Shown: positions 45,854 to 58,439, counted from the stretch's first letter. The stretch: DNA of 64,000 nucleotides from Pseudomonas silesiensis (GCF_001661075.1 NZ_CP014870.1:6167501-6231500); one strand, 5' to 3'. Notes: a model not told the origin generated them from the sequence alone. Program-made: numbers and translations.

Positions 45854-47083
45854 ATGCAGATTTATAAAGTCGGCGGCGCCGTTCGCGATCGCCTGCTGGG
45901 CAAGCCTGTCACCGATATCGATTGGGTCGTGGTAGGCGCCACCACCGAGGAAATGCTCGCCAAGGGCTTTCGCCCGGTGGGCGCGGACTTCCCGGTGTTT
46001 CTTCATCCGAAAAGCGGTGAGGAATACGCCCTCGCCCGAACCGAACGCAAAAGCGGACGCGGTTACGGCGGTTTCACCTTTCACGCCAGCCCTGACGTCA
46101 CTCTCGAAGAAGACTTGATCCGTCGCGATTTGACGATCAACGCCATAGCTGAAGACGATCAGCACCATTTGACCGACCCTTACCAGGGCCAAAAAGATCT
46201 TGAGGCGCGACTTTTACGTCACGTTTCCCCCGCTTTCGCCGAAGATCCCTTGCGAGTTCTGCGTGTTGCCCGCTTTGCGGCGCGTTACGCCGATTTGGGT
46301 TTCACCGTTGCGCCCGAAACGCTGGAATTGATGCGCCAACTCAGTGAGTCGGGCGAGTTGCAGGCCTTGACCGCGGAAAGGAGCTGGAAGGAAATCTCTC
46401 GCGCACTACTCGAAGATCAGCCACAAGTGTTCATCGAGGTGCTGCGCGAATGCGGCGCGCTCAAGGTGCTGATGCCGGAAATCGATGCATTGTTCGGCGT
46501 ACCGCAACCGCAAGCCCATCATCCGGAAATCGACACCGGCGTGCATACCCTGAGCGTGCTGGAGCAAGCGGCACTGCACAAACAACCGCTGACCGTGCGC
46601 TGGGCCTGCCTGCTGCACGACCTGGGCAAAGGATTGACCCCCGAGGAAGAATGGCCCCGTCATATTGCCCACGAGCAAAAAGGCCTGAAACTGATCAAGG
46701 CGGTCAACGAACGCTTCAAGGCACCGAGGGATTGTCAGGAACTGGCGCTGCTGGTGGGTCAGTATCACACCCACGGGCACCGCGCACTGGAGCTGAAGCC
46801 TTCGACTTTGCTGGAGTTGCTGCAGAGTTTCGACGTGTACCGTCGGCCACAGCGGTTCGAGGAATTTATCGCGGCGTGCGAAATGGACGCGCGCGGCCGA
46901 AAAGGCCTGGAGCAACGAAGTTATCCACAGGCGGACTATTTACGCGGGGCGGCGAATGCAGCCCGGAGCGTGGCGGTTCAGCCGTTGCTGGAGAAGGGAT
47001 TCAAGGGGCCGGAGTTGGGCGAGGCGATCAAGCGCGAACGCCTCAAGGCGCTGAAGGCTTACAAAGAAACGGCGTCAATTTGA
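45854..47083 (+). CDS. cca: Multifunctional CCA-adding enzyme
   Basis: Adds or repairs the CCA end of tRNAs. The 409-residue class II nucleotidyltransferase has [12 protein letters not shown], metal site [20 protein letters not shown] and a C-terminal HD domain (LLHDLGKG). Start preceded by GGAGG at ideal spacing. Confidence 0.96.
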   Translation: MQIYKVGGAVRDRLLGKPVTDIDWVVVGATTEEMLAKGFRPVGADFPVFLHPKSGEEYALARTERKSGRGYGGFTFHASPDVTLEEDLIRRDLTINAIAEDDQHHLTDPYQGQKDLEARLLRHVSPAFAEDPLRVLRVARFAARYADLGFTVAPETLELMRQLSESGELQALTAERSWKEISRALLEDQPQVFIEVLRECGALKVLMPEIDALFGVPQPQAHHPEIDTGVHTLSVLEQAALHKQPLTVRWACLLHDLGKGLTPEEEWPRHIAHEQKGLKLIKAVNERFKAPRDCQELALLVGQYHTHGHRALELKPSTLLELLQSFDVYRRPQRFEEFIAACEMDARGRKGLEQRSYPQADYLRGAANAARSVAVQPLLEKGFKGPELGEAIKRERLKALKAYKETASI

Positions 47084-47086
47084 AAG

Positions 47087-47209
47087 CTATCGCGGGCAAG
47101 CCCGCTCCCACAGGTGCGAGTCGTTTGTTGATTATGTAAACGACGCTAACTTGTGGGAGCGGCGGTGCGACGATTCGACTTGCCCCGGGCGGCGATCCGA
47201 TGATGGCGT
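47087..47209. repeat. Degenerate REP pair after cca
   Basis: CGCGGGCAAGCCCGCTCCCA and an inverted, partly diverged TTGTGGGAGCGG...CCGGGCGGCGATCCGA arm fill the gap between convergent cca and folK. Confidence 0.65.
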
Positions 47210-47217
47210 CATCCGTC

Positions 47218-47736
47218 TCACAACAAATTCGAAGGCGTCAACTGCTGACCACGCCATTCAAACGCCACCGGCGCCAGCACCTGATCAATCTGGGCTTCGC
47301 CCCACAACGCTGCAAAGCTTTTTCCTACGCCGGGATGCACCCGTTCCGGCGCAATCAGCGACAGCGGCCACAGCACAAAGGCATTTTTCAGGATCTCCGC
47401 CCGCGGCAGAATCAAACCATCGAAGTTGCCCACCAGATCACCAAACAGCAGCACGTCGATATCCAGCGGCAAACCCTTTCGGTCCGGCGCGTAACGGCCG
47501 TTGTCCGCCTCGATGAATTTCAATCGACGGTCCAGCTCCATCAGCGGTAGATCGGTGTAGGCCGAGACCACGAAATTGAAGAACGGCCCGCTTTTGATCC
47601 CGACTGGCTGGCTTTCGAATACCGCTGAGCAGCGTATATCCACCAGAAAACCTGCCAGGGCGTCCAGGCCAGCCTGCAAATGGGATTCACGCTCGATATT
47701 GCTGCCGAGCCCGAGATACACCTGAGTCAGCGACAT
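47218..47736 (-). CDS. folK: 2-amino-4-hydroxy-6-hydroxymethyldihydropteridine diphosphokinase
   Basis: HPPK of folate synthesis. The 172-residue enzyme has VYLGLGSNIERE, the FFNFVVSAYTDLPLMELD segment and LPLDIDVLLFGD with metal-binding aspartates. It overlaps folB by 10 bases on the same strand. Confidence 0.94.
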   Translation of the reverse strand: MSLTQVYLGLGSNIERESHLQAGLDALAGFLVDIRCSAVFESQPVGIKSGPFFNFVVSAYTDLPLMELDRRLKFIEADNGRYAPDRKGLPLDIDVLLFGDLVGNFDGLILPRAEILKNAFVLWPLSLIAPERVHPGVGKSFAALWGEAQIDQVLAPVAFEWRGQQLTPSNLL

Positions 47737-48083
47737 CCGCGCTCGATCTCCACGCCCACACCACCCGTGGCGGCCGGGACTGCACCTGGCTTGGTCAACT
47801 TGAGGCGCATCCAGATGATGTTGAACTCACTCATCAGCACTTCAACCAGGCGCTCGGCAAACGTTTCGACCAGTTGGAACTGCGCCTGCTCGGCAAACGC
47901 CTGGATGCGCGATGACACGCTGGCGTAATCGAGCGCCAGAGTCAGGTCGTCACCGGCAGCGGCCGGACGATTATCCCAGGCGAAGCTCAGGTCAAGACGC
48001 AAGCACTGTCGGATGCCTCGCTCCCAGTCGTAGGCACCAATCACGGTGTCGACTTCCAGGCCCTCGATAAACACTCTGTCCAA
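47727..48083 (-). CDS. folB: Dihydroneopterin aldolase
   Basis: Folate synthesis step before FolK. The 118-residue protein has the family core [20 protein letters not shown] with the active-site region, and [11 protein letters not shown]. The start is taken as TTG at 48083, since GGAG lies about 8 bases upstream and the product then begins as in relatives. A longer frame reaches an ATG at 48107 but adds unrelated residues. Confidence 0.9.
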   Translation of the reverse strand: MDRVFIEGLEVDTVIGAYDWERGIRQCLRLDLSFAWDNRPAAAGDDLTLALDYASVSSRIQAFAEQAQFQLVETFAERLVEVLMSEFNIIWMRLKLTKPGAVPAATGGVGVEIERGCR

Positions 48084-48157
48084 GCACTCTTCTCCGCTGC
48101 ACGACAAGGGCGCAATGCGCCGTTAGAATCAGGGCGTCCTCGCCCGGAATAGTTAGC

Positions 48158-48727
48158 ATGTTTTGGTTACTGGCGACCCTCGCCTACCTGCTCGGCTCTC
48201 TGTCCTTTGCCATTTTGCTCAGCCGCCTGACCGGTAACCCCGATCCGCGAATGAGTGGCTCGGGCAATGCCGGTGCCACCAACATGCTGCGCCTGGCCGG
48301 CAGGAAGCTCGCCACCCTGACCTTGCTCGGCGACCTTTGCAAGGGCCTGCTGCCCGTGCTGATCGCAAGTGTCGCGGGTCTTTCGCTGCAAGAACAGGCC
48401 TGGATCGGCATTTGTGCCGTCATCGGTCACCTGTTCCCGTTGTATTTCCGTTTTCGCGGCGGCAAGGGTGTCGCCACCGCTGCCGGGATGTTACTGGGAC
48501 TCTATCCGCCTGCAGCACTGCTGGCCGTCTGCGCCTGGCTGCTGACGTTCTACCTGACCCGCACCAGCTCGCTCGCCGCATTGATCGCCACGCCGCTGAC
48601 CCTGCCATTGCTGGCCTGGCAAGAACCGGCGGCACTGCTGCCCATGAGCGCGCTCACAGGGCTGATCGTCTGGCGCCATCGGGGCAATCTACGCGACCTG
48701 TTTGCCGGGCGCGAACGGCATTTTTAA
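48158..48727 (+). CDS. plsY: Glycerol-3-phosphate acyltransferase PlsY
   Basis: Inner-membrane enzyme acylating glycerol-3-phosphate from acyl-phosphate, the first phospholipid step. The 189 residues have about five helices and the motifs [11 protein letters not shown] and [13 protein letters not shown]. Divergent from folB. Confidence 0.95.
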   Translation: MFWLLATLAYLLGSLSFAILLSRLTGNPDPRMSGSGNAGATNMLRLAGRKLATLTLLGDLCKGLLPVLIASVAGLSLQEQAWIGICAVIGHLFPLYFRFRGGKGVATAAGMLLGLYPPAALLAVCAWLLTFYLTRTSSLAALIATPLTLPLLAWQEPAALLPMSALTGLIVWRHRGNLRDLFAGRERHF

Positions 48728-48749
48728 TACCGCACGTGAACACCGCTCA

Positions 48750-49775
48750 TCACAACGCTGACAATTGCTCCATCGGCCAGCGCGCCTGTACGCTGATCGC
48801 CAGGCTTTCGTGCTGGCCAGCTTGCAAGCGCTGGCAACCGGCAAACGCAATCATCGCGCCATTATCCGTACAGAACTCCGGACGGGCATAAAACACATCG
48901 CCGCGCATGTCCCCGAGCATTTTCTCCAGGGAAGAGCGCAACGCCTTGTTGGCGCTAACGCCCCCAGCGATCACCAGGCGCTTCATACCCGCCTGCTTCA
49001 GGGCACGCTTGCACTTGATGGTCAAAGTCTCCACCACGGCCTGCTGGAACGCCAGCGAGATGTCGCAACGGGCTTGCTCGCTGTCGTCCCCGGCGCTGAC
49101 GCATTGCTGCCAGGTGTTCAGGGCGAAGGTTTTCAAGCCGCTGAAACTGAACGCCAGGCCGGGACGGTCACACATCGGTCGCGGAAAAGTGAATCGTCCC
49201 GCAACCCCTTGCTCTGCCAGACGCGCGATTTCCGGGCCGCCCGGATAATTGAGGCCCATCATCTTCGCGGTCTTGTCGAATGCTTCACCGGCTGCGTCGT
49301 CGAGGGTCTCGCCCAAGAGCGTGTATTGCCCGATACCATCGACCTGAACGAGCTGCGTATGACCACCCGACACCAATAAAGCGACGAACGGAAATTGCGG
49401 CGGTTGCGACTCCAGCATGGGCGCCAGCAAATGGCCTTCCATGTGGTGCACGCCAAGCGCCGGAATGCCCCAGGCAAAGGCCAGCGCCTGAGCGCAGGAA
49501 GCGCCCACCAACAGCGCGCCCACCAGGCCGGGACCCGCGGTATAGGCGATCGCGTCGATCTCGGTCGGCACACAGTCGGCTTCAGCCAACACCTGACGAA
49601 TCAAGGGCAGCATGCGTTTGACATGATCACGGGAGGCCAGCTCCGGCACCACACCGCCATAGGCACGGTGCAGGTCGATCTGACTGAACAGTGCGTCGGC
49701 CAGCAGGCCGCGTTCACTGTCGTAAAGTGCGACACCGGTTTCGTCGCAGGAGGTTTCTAATCCCAGTACTAGCAT
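48750..49775 (-). CDS. tsaD: tRNA N6-threonylcarbamoyladenosine synthase subunit TsaD
   Basis: Transfers the threonylcarbamoyl group to A37 of ANN-decoding tRNAs with TsaB/TsaE. The 341-residue ASKHA protein has [15 protein letters not shown], iron-binding H111 and H115 (HHMEGH) and [11 protein letters not shown]. Divergent from rpsU, the standard gammaproteobacterial arrangement. Confidence 0.97.
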   Translation of the reverse strand: MLVLGLETSCDETGVALYDSERGLLADALFSQIDLHRAYGGVVPELASRDHVKRMLPLIRQVLAEADCVPTEIDAIAYTAGPGLVGALLVGASCAQALAFAWGIPALGVHHMEGHLLAPMLESQPPQFPFVALLVSGGHTQLVQVDGIGQYTLLGETLDDAAGEAFDKTAKMMGLNYPGGPEIARLAEQGVAGRFTFPRPMCDRPGLAFSFSGLKTFALNTWQQCVSAGDDSEQARCDISLAFQQAVVETLTIKCKRALKQAGMKRLVIAGGVSANKALRSSLEKMLGDMRGDVFYARPEFCTDNGAMIAFAGCQRLQAGQHESLAISVQARWPMEQLSAL

Positions 49776-49974
49776 GGGTTTGCGCCTTGTTTAGGCTGAA
49801 TTCGAAGGCGCGCATAATAGTCGCCACGTGATGCCCCGACCAGCGGTTTTCGATCAGAGGCTTTGCATTCCGAGCGATGAGGGGTTAACATCCGCAACCC
49901 TTAAAAACCGACGTCTTCAAGTGCTCTTTTGCCACGAGGATGTTGACCCCGGTAATGAATGAAGGTAGCTCTGG

Positions 49975-50190
49975 ATGCCAGCCGTCAAAGTAAAAGAGAA
50001 CGAACCCTTCGACGTAGCTCTGCGTCGTTTCAAGCGCTCCTGCGAAAAAGCCGGTGTACTGGCTGAAGTTCGTAGCCGCGAATTCTACGAGAAGCCTACT
50101 TCTGAGCGTAAGCGTAAAGCAGCAGCCGCTGTTAAGCGTCACGCCAAGAAAGTTCAGCGCGAACAGCGCCGCGCCGTTCGTCTGTACTAA
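49975..50190 (+). CDS. rpsU: 30S ribosomal protein bS21
   Basis: 71-residue basic ribosomal protein, first gene of the macromolecular synthesis operon rpsU-dnaG-rpoD. It begins [19 protein letters not shown] and ends in a lysine/arginine-rich tail. AAGGTAG lies upstream at good spacing. Confidence 0.98.
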
Positions 50191-50219
50191 TACACAGACG
50201 TCCGTAGCAAGCTTCTGCC

Positions 50220-50243
50220 AAGCCCGGCCCCTCAGCCGGGCTT
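50220..50243 (+). terminator. Partial terminator (attenuator) between rpsU and dnaG
   Basis: AAGCCCGGC-ccctca-GCCGGGCTT makes a strong stem 30 bases after rpsU, without a long T tract. In E. coli a partial terminator at this place lowers dnaG relative to rpsU expression. The rest of the 483-base rpsU-dnaG gap (50244-50673) shows no credible gene; no YqeY gene is present here. Confidence 0.55.
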
Positions 50244-50673
50244 ATGGCATTTGCGGAAAACGCTTGATGCTTCACCGTCAAAGCCGCAGACGCGACCAAG
50301 ACAAACCTGCTTCACAGCGTCAGACCTGGCTCTTTTGCCAGCGGTGCACGTCTTTTCTGACGAGCCTTCCAAGGCTACTGACGAGCACACCCACTGATTC
50401 CTCTCACGACGATCAGCCCAAGGCACCTTCTTGCGTGCCCGCTTATGAGCGATCCGGGGCCATCGACTGGCCACAGCGGATTTCAGCGCAATATTTTCAC
50501 ATAGTCGAATACTGATTGGCACTAACGTCAGTGGATTTTCGGCGGATACACTTCCCGACAGCGATTACGCAGACGACACTGGTCGAGCCGTATATTTTGC
50601 GCGCCTTAAACAACGACCCGCATTCGGCTGCCCTTTGTTTCGGGTCCCTTTCAGCGCAGATGACGAGAACGCC

Positions 50674-52641
50674 ATGGCCGGGCTAATTCCCCAGAGCTTC
50701 ATTGACGACCTTCTGAACCGCACCGACATCGTCGACGTGGTCAGCTCGCGCCTGCAAATGAAAAAGGCCGGCAAGAACTACACTGCCTGCTGCCCTTTTC
50801 ACAAAGAAAAAACCCCGTCCTTCAGCGTCAGCCCCGACAAACAGTTCTATTACTGCTTCGGCTGCGGCGCTGGCGGCAACGCCCTCGGCTTCATGATGGA
50901 CCACGACAACCTGGATTTCGTCCAGGCTGTCGAAGAACTGGCCAAAGCCGCCGGCATGGAAATCCCCCGCGAAGAAAGCGGCCGCCCGCACAAACCGCGG
51001 CAGCCGACCGATTCGCCGCTGTACCCGCTGCTCACCGCCGCCGCCGACTTTTACCGCCAGGCCCTCAAAAATCATCCATCGCGCAAAGCCGCTGTGGATT
51101 ACTTGAAGGGTCGCGGGCTAACGGGCGAAATCGCCCGGGACTTCGGCCTCGGCTTCGCCCCACCTGGCTGGGACAACCTGTTCAAGCACTTGAGCAGTGA
51201 CAGCCTGCAACAAAAAGCCATGGTCGATGCCGGCCTGCTGATCGAAAACGCCGAAACCGGCAAACGCTATGACCGCTTTCGCGATCGAGTGATGTTCCCG
51301 ATCCGCGACAGCCGTGGACGCATCATTGCATTCGGCGGCCGGGTACTGGGCGACGACAAGCCGAAATACCTCAACTCGCCGGAAACCCCGGTATTCCATA
51401 AAGGCCAGGAGCTCTACGGCCTCTATGAAGCCCGCAAGAACAACCGCAACCTTGATGAAATCATCGTCGTCGAAGGGTATATGGACGTTATCGCGCTCGC
51501 CCAGCAAGGCCTGCGCAATGCCGTAGCTACCCTGGGCACCGCCACCAGCGAAGAGCACTTGAAACGACTGTTTCGCGTCGTGCCCAACGTGCTGTTCTGC
51601 TTCGACGGCGACCAGGCCGGCCGCAACGCAGCGTGGCGGGCGCTGGAAGCCACCCTGCCCTGCCTGCAAGACGGGCGTCGGGCGCGCTTCCTGTTCCTGC
51701 CGGAGGGCGAGGACCCGGATACCCTGGTCCGTTCCGAAGGCACCGACGCTTTCCGCGCGCGCATCAACCAGCATGCCCAGCCACTGGCGGACTATTTTTT
51801 CCAGCAGCTGACCGAGGAATCCGACCCGCGCTCACTCGAAGGCAAGGCCCACATGGCCACCCTCGCCGCACCGCTGATCGACAAAGTCCCGGGCGCCAAC
51901 CTGCGCATCCTGATGCGTCAACGGCTAAGCGAAATCACCGGCCTCAGCGGCGAAGCGGTGAGCCAGCTGGTGCAAAGCGCCCCTCAGGAAGCGCCACCGG
52001 CGTATGACCCGGGCATCGATTACGACGCCATGCCGGACTACAGCGACTACCATCAGCCGCAGGCACAAGAGATGTACGTGCCACAACAGGAGTGGACGCC
52101 GAAGAAACCCGGCGCCGGCGGTAAAAAATGGGACAAAAAACCCTGGGACAAGAACGGCAAACGGGGCGGTGATCGCGATCAACCCCGCGCACCAAGGGTG
52201 CCGGCTGCCGTAGAACCGCCAACCCTGGCCGCGCTGCGAACGCTGCTGCATCACCCGCAACTGGCGAAAAAAGTCGAGGATGCCGGGCACTTTGCCGCCG
52301 AGGATCACACCAACACACAGTTGCTGGTGGCGCTGCTCGAAGCCGTACAGAAGAATCCCAAGCTAAACTCAATTCAGTTGATCGCACGCTGGCACGGTAC
52401 CGAGCAAGGACGTTTGCTCAAGGCGCTGGCGGAAAAGGAATGGCTGATTGACGGAGATAACCTTGAACAACAGTTTTTCGACACCATTAATAGCTTGTCC
52501 GCCCGCCAACGCGAGCGAAACCTGGAACAACTACTCAGGAAAGCACGTCAAAGTGAACTGACTAGCGATGAGAAAAATCAACTGCGCGACCTTTTAAGTC
52601 GCAATGTTTCCGCATCAAACCCGACCTCAACTGGCGCGTGA
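50674..52641 (+). CDS. dnaG: DNA primase
   Basis: Makes RNA primers for replication. 655 residues: N-terminal zinc finger (C40, H43, C61, C64), catalytic core with TOPRIM motif VVEGYMDVIALAQ (about 265) and FCFDGDQAGRNAAWRA, a Lys/Gly-rich linker (about 475-515) and a C-terminal DnaB-binding helical domain. The ATG at 50674 (MAGLIPQSFI) is the family start. Its Shine-Dalgarno is weak, matching the low primase level in such operons. Confidence 0.97.
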   Translation: MAGLIPQSFIDDLLNRTDIVDVVSSRLQMKKAGKNYTACCPFHKEKTPSFSVSPDKQFYYCFGCGAGGNALGFMMDHDNLDFVQAVEELAKAAGMEIPREESGRPHKPRQPTDSPLYPLLTAAADFYRQALKNHPSRKAAVDYLKGRGLTGEIARDFGLGFAPPGWDNLFKHLSSDSLQQKAMVDAGLLIENAETGKRYDRFRDRVMFPIRDSRGRIIAFGGRVLGDDKPKYLNSPETPVFHKGQELYGLYEARKNNRNLDEIIVVEGYMDVIALAQQGLRNAVATLGTATSEEHLKRLFRVVPNVLFCFDGDQAGRNAAWRALEATLPCLQDGRRARFLFLPEGEDPDTLVRSEGTDAFRARINQHAQPLADYFFQQLTEESDPRSLEGKAHMATLAAPLIDKVPGANLRILMRQRLSEITGLSGEAVSQLVQSAPQEAPPAYDPGIDYDAMPDYSDYHQPQAQEMYVPQQEWTPKKPGAGGKKWDKKPWDKNGKRGGDRDQPRAPRVPAAVEPPTLAALRTLLHHPQLAKKVEDAGHFAAEDHTNTQLLVALLEAVQKNPKLNSIQLIARWHGTEQGRLLKALAEKEWLIDGDNLEQQFFDTINSLSARQRERNLEQLLRKARQSELTSDEKNQLRDLLSRNVSASNPTSTGA

Positions 52642-52708
52642 GGTCATAGCTCAGGTATAATCCTCGGCTTGTTTTTTGCCCGCCAAGACCTTCAGTGGAT
52701 AGGGTGTT

Positions 52709-54556
<1,848 letters not shown>

Positions 54557-54562
54557 TCACAG

Positions 54563-54588
54563 AACCCCCGGCCCAGGCCGGGGGTTTT
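54563..54588 (+). terminator. Rho-independent terminator after rpoD
   Basis: AACCCCCGGCC-ca-GGCCGGGGGTTTT, a GC-rich stem followed by TTTTGCTTTTTG, starts 7 bases after the rpoD stop. Confidence 0.9.
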
Positions 54589-54677
54589 GCTTTTTGCAGA
54601 TAAAATTTCCCACGCTTCACTCCCGCCTGATTGCCCGTCTACACTCGAAACATTCCCCGTGCCGCAATGAGATTGTT

Positions 54678-57600
54678 ATGCCCAGACTGCCGACCGTGCT
54701 TTTTTTGCTGTCGCTGATAACCTGGACCGCAACGGCTGGCGCGCTGACTCTGACCGACGAAGAACGTAGCTGGCTGGCGGCTCACCCGGACTTGCGCCTG
54801 GGCGTCGATGCATCCTGGCCGCCCTTCGAGTTTCGCGACGACCAGGGACGCTACCAGGGGCTTGCAGCGGATTACATCAACATGATCCGGCAACGGCTGG
54901 CCATCAAGCTCACGCCCATCGAGCCGGTCAGCTGGACGGTTGTCCTGGAACAGGCCAAACAATCGAAGCTGGACCTGCTGCCGGGCATCATGTCGACCCC
55001 GGAGCGTCAGACTTACCTGTCGTTCACCCGCCCCTACCTGGACTTTCCGATCGTCATTCTTGCCCATGTCGGAGGCCCCCAGCCGCGCAAACTGGCAGAC
55101 TTGTACGGCCTGAAAATCGCCGTGGTGGACAATTACGCCCCCCATGAGCTGCTGCGTACGCACCACCCTGACCTGAACCTGGTGGCAATGCCCAATGTCA
55201 GCTCAGCCTTGCAGGCACTGGCCACCGATGAGGTGGACGCCGTGGTCGGCGACCTCGCCTCCAGCATCTGGAGCCTGCGCCAGCTCAAGCTCGACGGGCT
55301 TTATGTCAGCGGCGAGACCCCCTATCGCTATCAATTGGCCATGGGTGTGCCCAAGGACAACAAGATGCTGGTGGGCATCCTGGACAAGGTCCTGGCCGAT
55401 ATGACCCCGGAAGAAATCAGCGCCATCCAGGAGCATTGGGTCGGCAACGTCCTCGATCATCGAACGTTCTGGTCCGACCTGCTGGTTTACGGCCTGCCCG
55501 GATTACTGCTGTTGATCGGCGTGCTGGCGGTGGTGATCCGGATCAACCGCCGGCTGAGCTCGGAAATCGCCCGCCGGGTCGACCTGGAACAGGAACTGCG
55601 CAGCAGCGAATATCACTATCGCGGCTTGGTAGAGAGTCTTTCGGCCATTGCCTGGGAAGCCAGGATCACCGATTTCACCTACAGCTACGTATCGCCCCAT
55701 GCCGAGGATCTGCTCGGTTACCCCCTATCCCACTGGCTGATTCCGGGCTTCTGGCGCAACATCATCCACCCCGCCGACCTGACTCGTGCCCAGACCTTCT
55801 GCGACCAGGAAGTCCTGGCCGGGCGCGATCACAGCCTCGATTACCGGGTCATCACCGCCGACGGCCGTTGCCTGTGGGTGCGCGACATCGTCAGCCTGAT
55901 CGAGCACGGCCACGAACCGGTGTTGCGCGGGCTGATGATCGACATCAGCGATGCCAAGCGCACCGAAGAAGCGTTGCGACTGTCGGAGCAGAAGTTCGCC
56001 TCGGTATTCCAGCAATGTCCGGACATCCTGGTCATTGCACGGCTCTCTGACGGGTGTTTGCTGGAGGTCAACGAAGCGTTCGAAGATCAGATCGGCCTCA
56101 AGGCTGAAGACGTCATCGGCCAGACCGCCACCGACCTGAACATCTGGGGCATTCCCGGCGTCGGGCCGGGCTTGCTGCAGCGGCTGCAGGCCGGCAGCAT
56201 CCGCAACCTGGAGATGCCCTTTCGTCGCAACAATGGCCAGGTGTTTACCGGCCTGATTTCCGCCGAACCCTTCGACCTCGACACCACCCTCGCGGTGGTC
56301 GTCGTCGTGCGCGATATCAGTCAGCTCAAGGAAACCCAACAACAGCTGCAAACCTCCGAAGAGAAATTCGCCAAGGCGTTCCATGCCTCCCCCGACGGTT
56401 TGCTGCTGTCCCGGCAAAGCGACGGCCTGCTGCTGGAGGTCAACGAAGGGTTTAGCCGCATCACCGGCTTCAACAGCGCGATGTCGGTGGATCGCTCGGC
56501 GCTCGAACTGGGAATCTGGGTCAACCTCAACGAACGCAAACAGATGCTCGATCTGCTGCACCGTGACGGTTTCGTGCGCGACTTCAGCTGCCACATCCGC
56601 CGCAGCGACGGCCAGATTCGCCTCTGCGAGGTGTCCAGCCGCCCGCTACCGATCGGCGACGAAGATTGCATGCTGACCATCGCTCGAGACATCACCGAGC
56701 GGCACTTGATGCAGGAGAAACTGCAACAGGCCGCCACCGTGTTCGAAAGCACCGCCGAGGGAGTGTTGATCACCGACACCCAACAACACATCAGTGCGGT
56801 CAACCGCGCGTTTACCGAAATCACCGGCTACAGCGAAAGCGAAGCCTTGGGCCACACCCCTCGCCTGCTCGCCTCGGGCCTGCATGACAGCGCGTTCTAT
56901 GCAGCCATGTGGCATCAACTGACCGCCGAAGGCCATTGGCAGGGCGAGATTTCCAATCGTCGCAAGAACGGCGAGCTCTACCCAAGCTGGCTGACCATCA
57001 GCGCGGTGCGCAACCGGGACAAATTCATCACCCACTTCGTGGCCGTGTTCGCGGACATTTCCAGCCTCAAGCACGCCCAGGCCAAACTCGACTACCAGGC
57101 GCACCACGACCCGCTGACCGGTCTGCCGAACCGCACCCTGTTCGAGAGCCGGCTGCAGACCGCGCTCAACAACCAGCAGGAAAACGGCGGTCAGGGTGCC
57201 GTGCTGTTCCTCGACCTGGACCGCTTCAAACACATTAACGACAGCTTGGGTCACCCGGTCGGCGACCTGTTGCTCAAAGGCATCGCCGTGCGTCTCAAGG
57301 AACAGCTGCGCGATATCGATACCGTGGCGCGCCTGGGCGGCGACGAATTCATCATCCTGCTCCCCGGCCTGCAGCAATCCAGTGACGCCGACAACATTGC
57401 GATCAAGCTGCTCAATTGCTTCGGCGCACCCTTCCAAGCCGGCGAGCATGAGTTTTTCATCAGTGCCAGCATCGGCACCAGCCTTTATCCCAAGGACGGC
57501 TGCGACGTCGCCACCCTGGTCAAGAACGCCGACGCAGCGATGTATCGCTCCAAAGCCAAGGGTCGCAATCGGGTCGAAAGCTATACCCGCGACCTCACCG

Positions 57601-58424
57601 CCCAAGCCAGCGAGCGCATCGCGCTGGAGCACGAACTGCGACGCGCCATCGAGCGCAACGAGCTGTTCCTGCACTACCAGCCGAAAATCAGCCTCGACGA
57701 CCATCGCCTGGTCGGCGCCGAAGCGCTCATTCGCTGGCGCCACCCGACCTTTGGCGATGTGCCGCCGGAACACTTCATTCCCCTGGCCGAAGAAAACGGC
57801 ATGATCCTGCAGATCGGCGACTGGGTACTCGAGACCGCCTGCCGGCAGATGTGCGAATGGAACCAGGTCTACGAATGCCTCGGCCCCCTGTCGGTCAACC
57901 TCGCCGGCGCGCAACTGCGCCAGCCGAACCTGCTCGGCCGCATCGAACAACTGCTCAAGGACAACGGCCTCAGACCGGATCTTCTGCAACTGGAAATTAC
58001 CGAAAACTTCATCATGAGCCAGGCCGAAGAGGCGCTGGCGGTGCTGCATCAACTCAAACACCTGGGCGTGCAACTGGCGATCGACGACTTCGGCACCGGC
58101 TACTCTTCCCTGAGCTACCTCAAACGCCTGCCCCTGGACATCCTGAAGATCGACCAGTCCTTCGTCCGCGGCCTGCCGGACGATCCCCACGATGCAGCCA
58201 TCGTTCGCGCCATCATCGCCCTGGGCCGAAGCATGCAATTCACCGTGATCGCCGAGGGCGTGGAGACCCTCGCACAGCAGCAATTCCTTGCGGCGGAAGG
58301 TTGTGAACAGATCCAGGGCTACATCGTCAGCCTGCCCCTGCCACCGGCCGAATTCGCCGCGACGTTTCTTCGTACAGCCAAATTGGATTTTTCGGATAGC
58401 ACAGCCGAGAAACCATCGCTATAA
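54678..58424 (+). CDS. Membrane GGDEF/EAL protein with periplasmic binding domain and four PAS domains
   Basis: 1248 residues acting on cyclic-di-GMP. Order: signal peptide (about 1-20); periplasmic SBP_bac_3 domain (about 30-260, LGVDASWPPFEF); one membrane helix (about 268-290); four PAS modules (about 310-430, 430-550, 560-680, 685-800); GGDEF (887-891, with the inhibitory RxxD site RDID five residues before it); and EAL (EAL at 1015-1017, with NLAGAQL, LEITENF, DDFGTGYSS). Both catalytic domains look intact, so it could make and degrade c-di-GMP. It lies alone between rpoD and a tRNA. The ATG at 54678 replaces a longer frame that overlaps rpoD. Confidence 0.93.
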   Translation: MPRLPTVLFLLSLITWTATAGALTLTDEERSWLAAHPDLRLGVDASWPPFEFRDDQGRYQGLAADYINMIRQRLAIKLTPIEPVSWTVVLEQAKQSKLDLLPGIMSTPERQTYLSFTRPYLDFPIVILAHVGGPQPRKLADLYGLKIAVVDNYAPHELLRTHHPDLNLVAMPNVSSALQALATDEVDAVVGDLASSIWSLRQLKLDGLYVSGETPYRYQLAMGVPKDNKMLVGILDKVLADMTPEEISAIQEHWVGNVLDHRTFWSDLLVYGLPGLLLLIGVLAVVIRINRRLSSEIARRVDLEQELRSSEYHYRGLVESLSAIAWEARITDFTYSYVSPHAEDLLGYPLSHWLIPGFWRNIIHPADLTRAQTFCDQEVLAGRDHSLDYRVITADGRCLWVRDIVSLIEHGHEPVLRGLMIDISDAKRTEEALRLSEQKFASVFQQCPDILVIARLSDGCLLEVNEAFEDQIGLKAEDVIGQTATDLNIWGIPGVGPGLLQRLQAGSIRNLEMPFRRNNGQVFTGLISAEPFDLDTTLAVVVVVRDISQLKETQQQLQTSEEKFAKAFHASPDGLLLSRQSDGLLLEVNEGFSRITGFNSAMSVDRSALELGIWVNLNERKQMLDLLHRDGFVRDFSCHIRRSDGQIRLCEVSSRPLPIGDEDCMLTIARDITERHLMQEKLQQAATVFESTAEGVLITDTQQHISAVNRAFTEITGYSESEALGHTPRLLASGLHDSAFYAAMWHQLTAEGHWQGEISNRRKNGELYPSWLTISAVRNRDKFITHFVAVFADISSLKHAQAKLDYQAHHDPLTGLPNRTLFESRLQTALNNQQENGGQGAVLFLDLDRFKHINDSLGHPVGDLLLKGIAVRLKEQLRDIDTVARLGGDEFIILLPGLQQSSDADNIAIKLLNCFGAPFQAGEHEFFISASIGTSLYPKDGCDVATLVKNADAAMYRSKAKGRNRVESYTRDLTAQASERIALEHELRRAIERNELFLHYQPKISLDDHRLVGAEALIRWRHPTFGDVPPEHFIPLAEENGMILQIGDWVLETACRQMCEWNQVYECLGPLSVNLAGAQLRQPNLLGRIEQLLKDNGLRPDLLQLEITENFIMSQAEEALAVLHQLKHLGVQLAIDDFGTGYSSLSYLKRLPLDILKIDQSFVRGLPDDPHDAAIVRAIIALGRSMQFTVIAEGVETLAQQQFLAAEGCEQIQGYIVSLPLPPAEFAATFLRTAKLDFSDSTAEKPSL

Positions 58425-58439
58425 TCCGCGACCTACTGA

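Noticed and set aside
50054..50515. Open frame overlapping rpsU and running into the dnaG gap
   Set aside because: Out of frame with rpsU, no ribosome site, and no protein family visible.
56646..58283. 545-codon minus-strand open frame across the GGDEF/EAL gene
   Set aside because: Antisense to intact catalytic domains; composition typical of a shadow frame.
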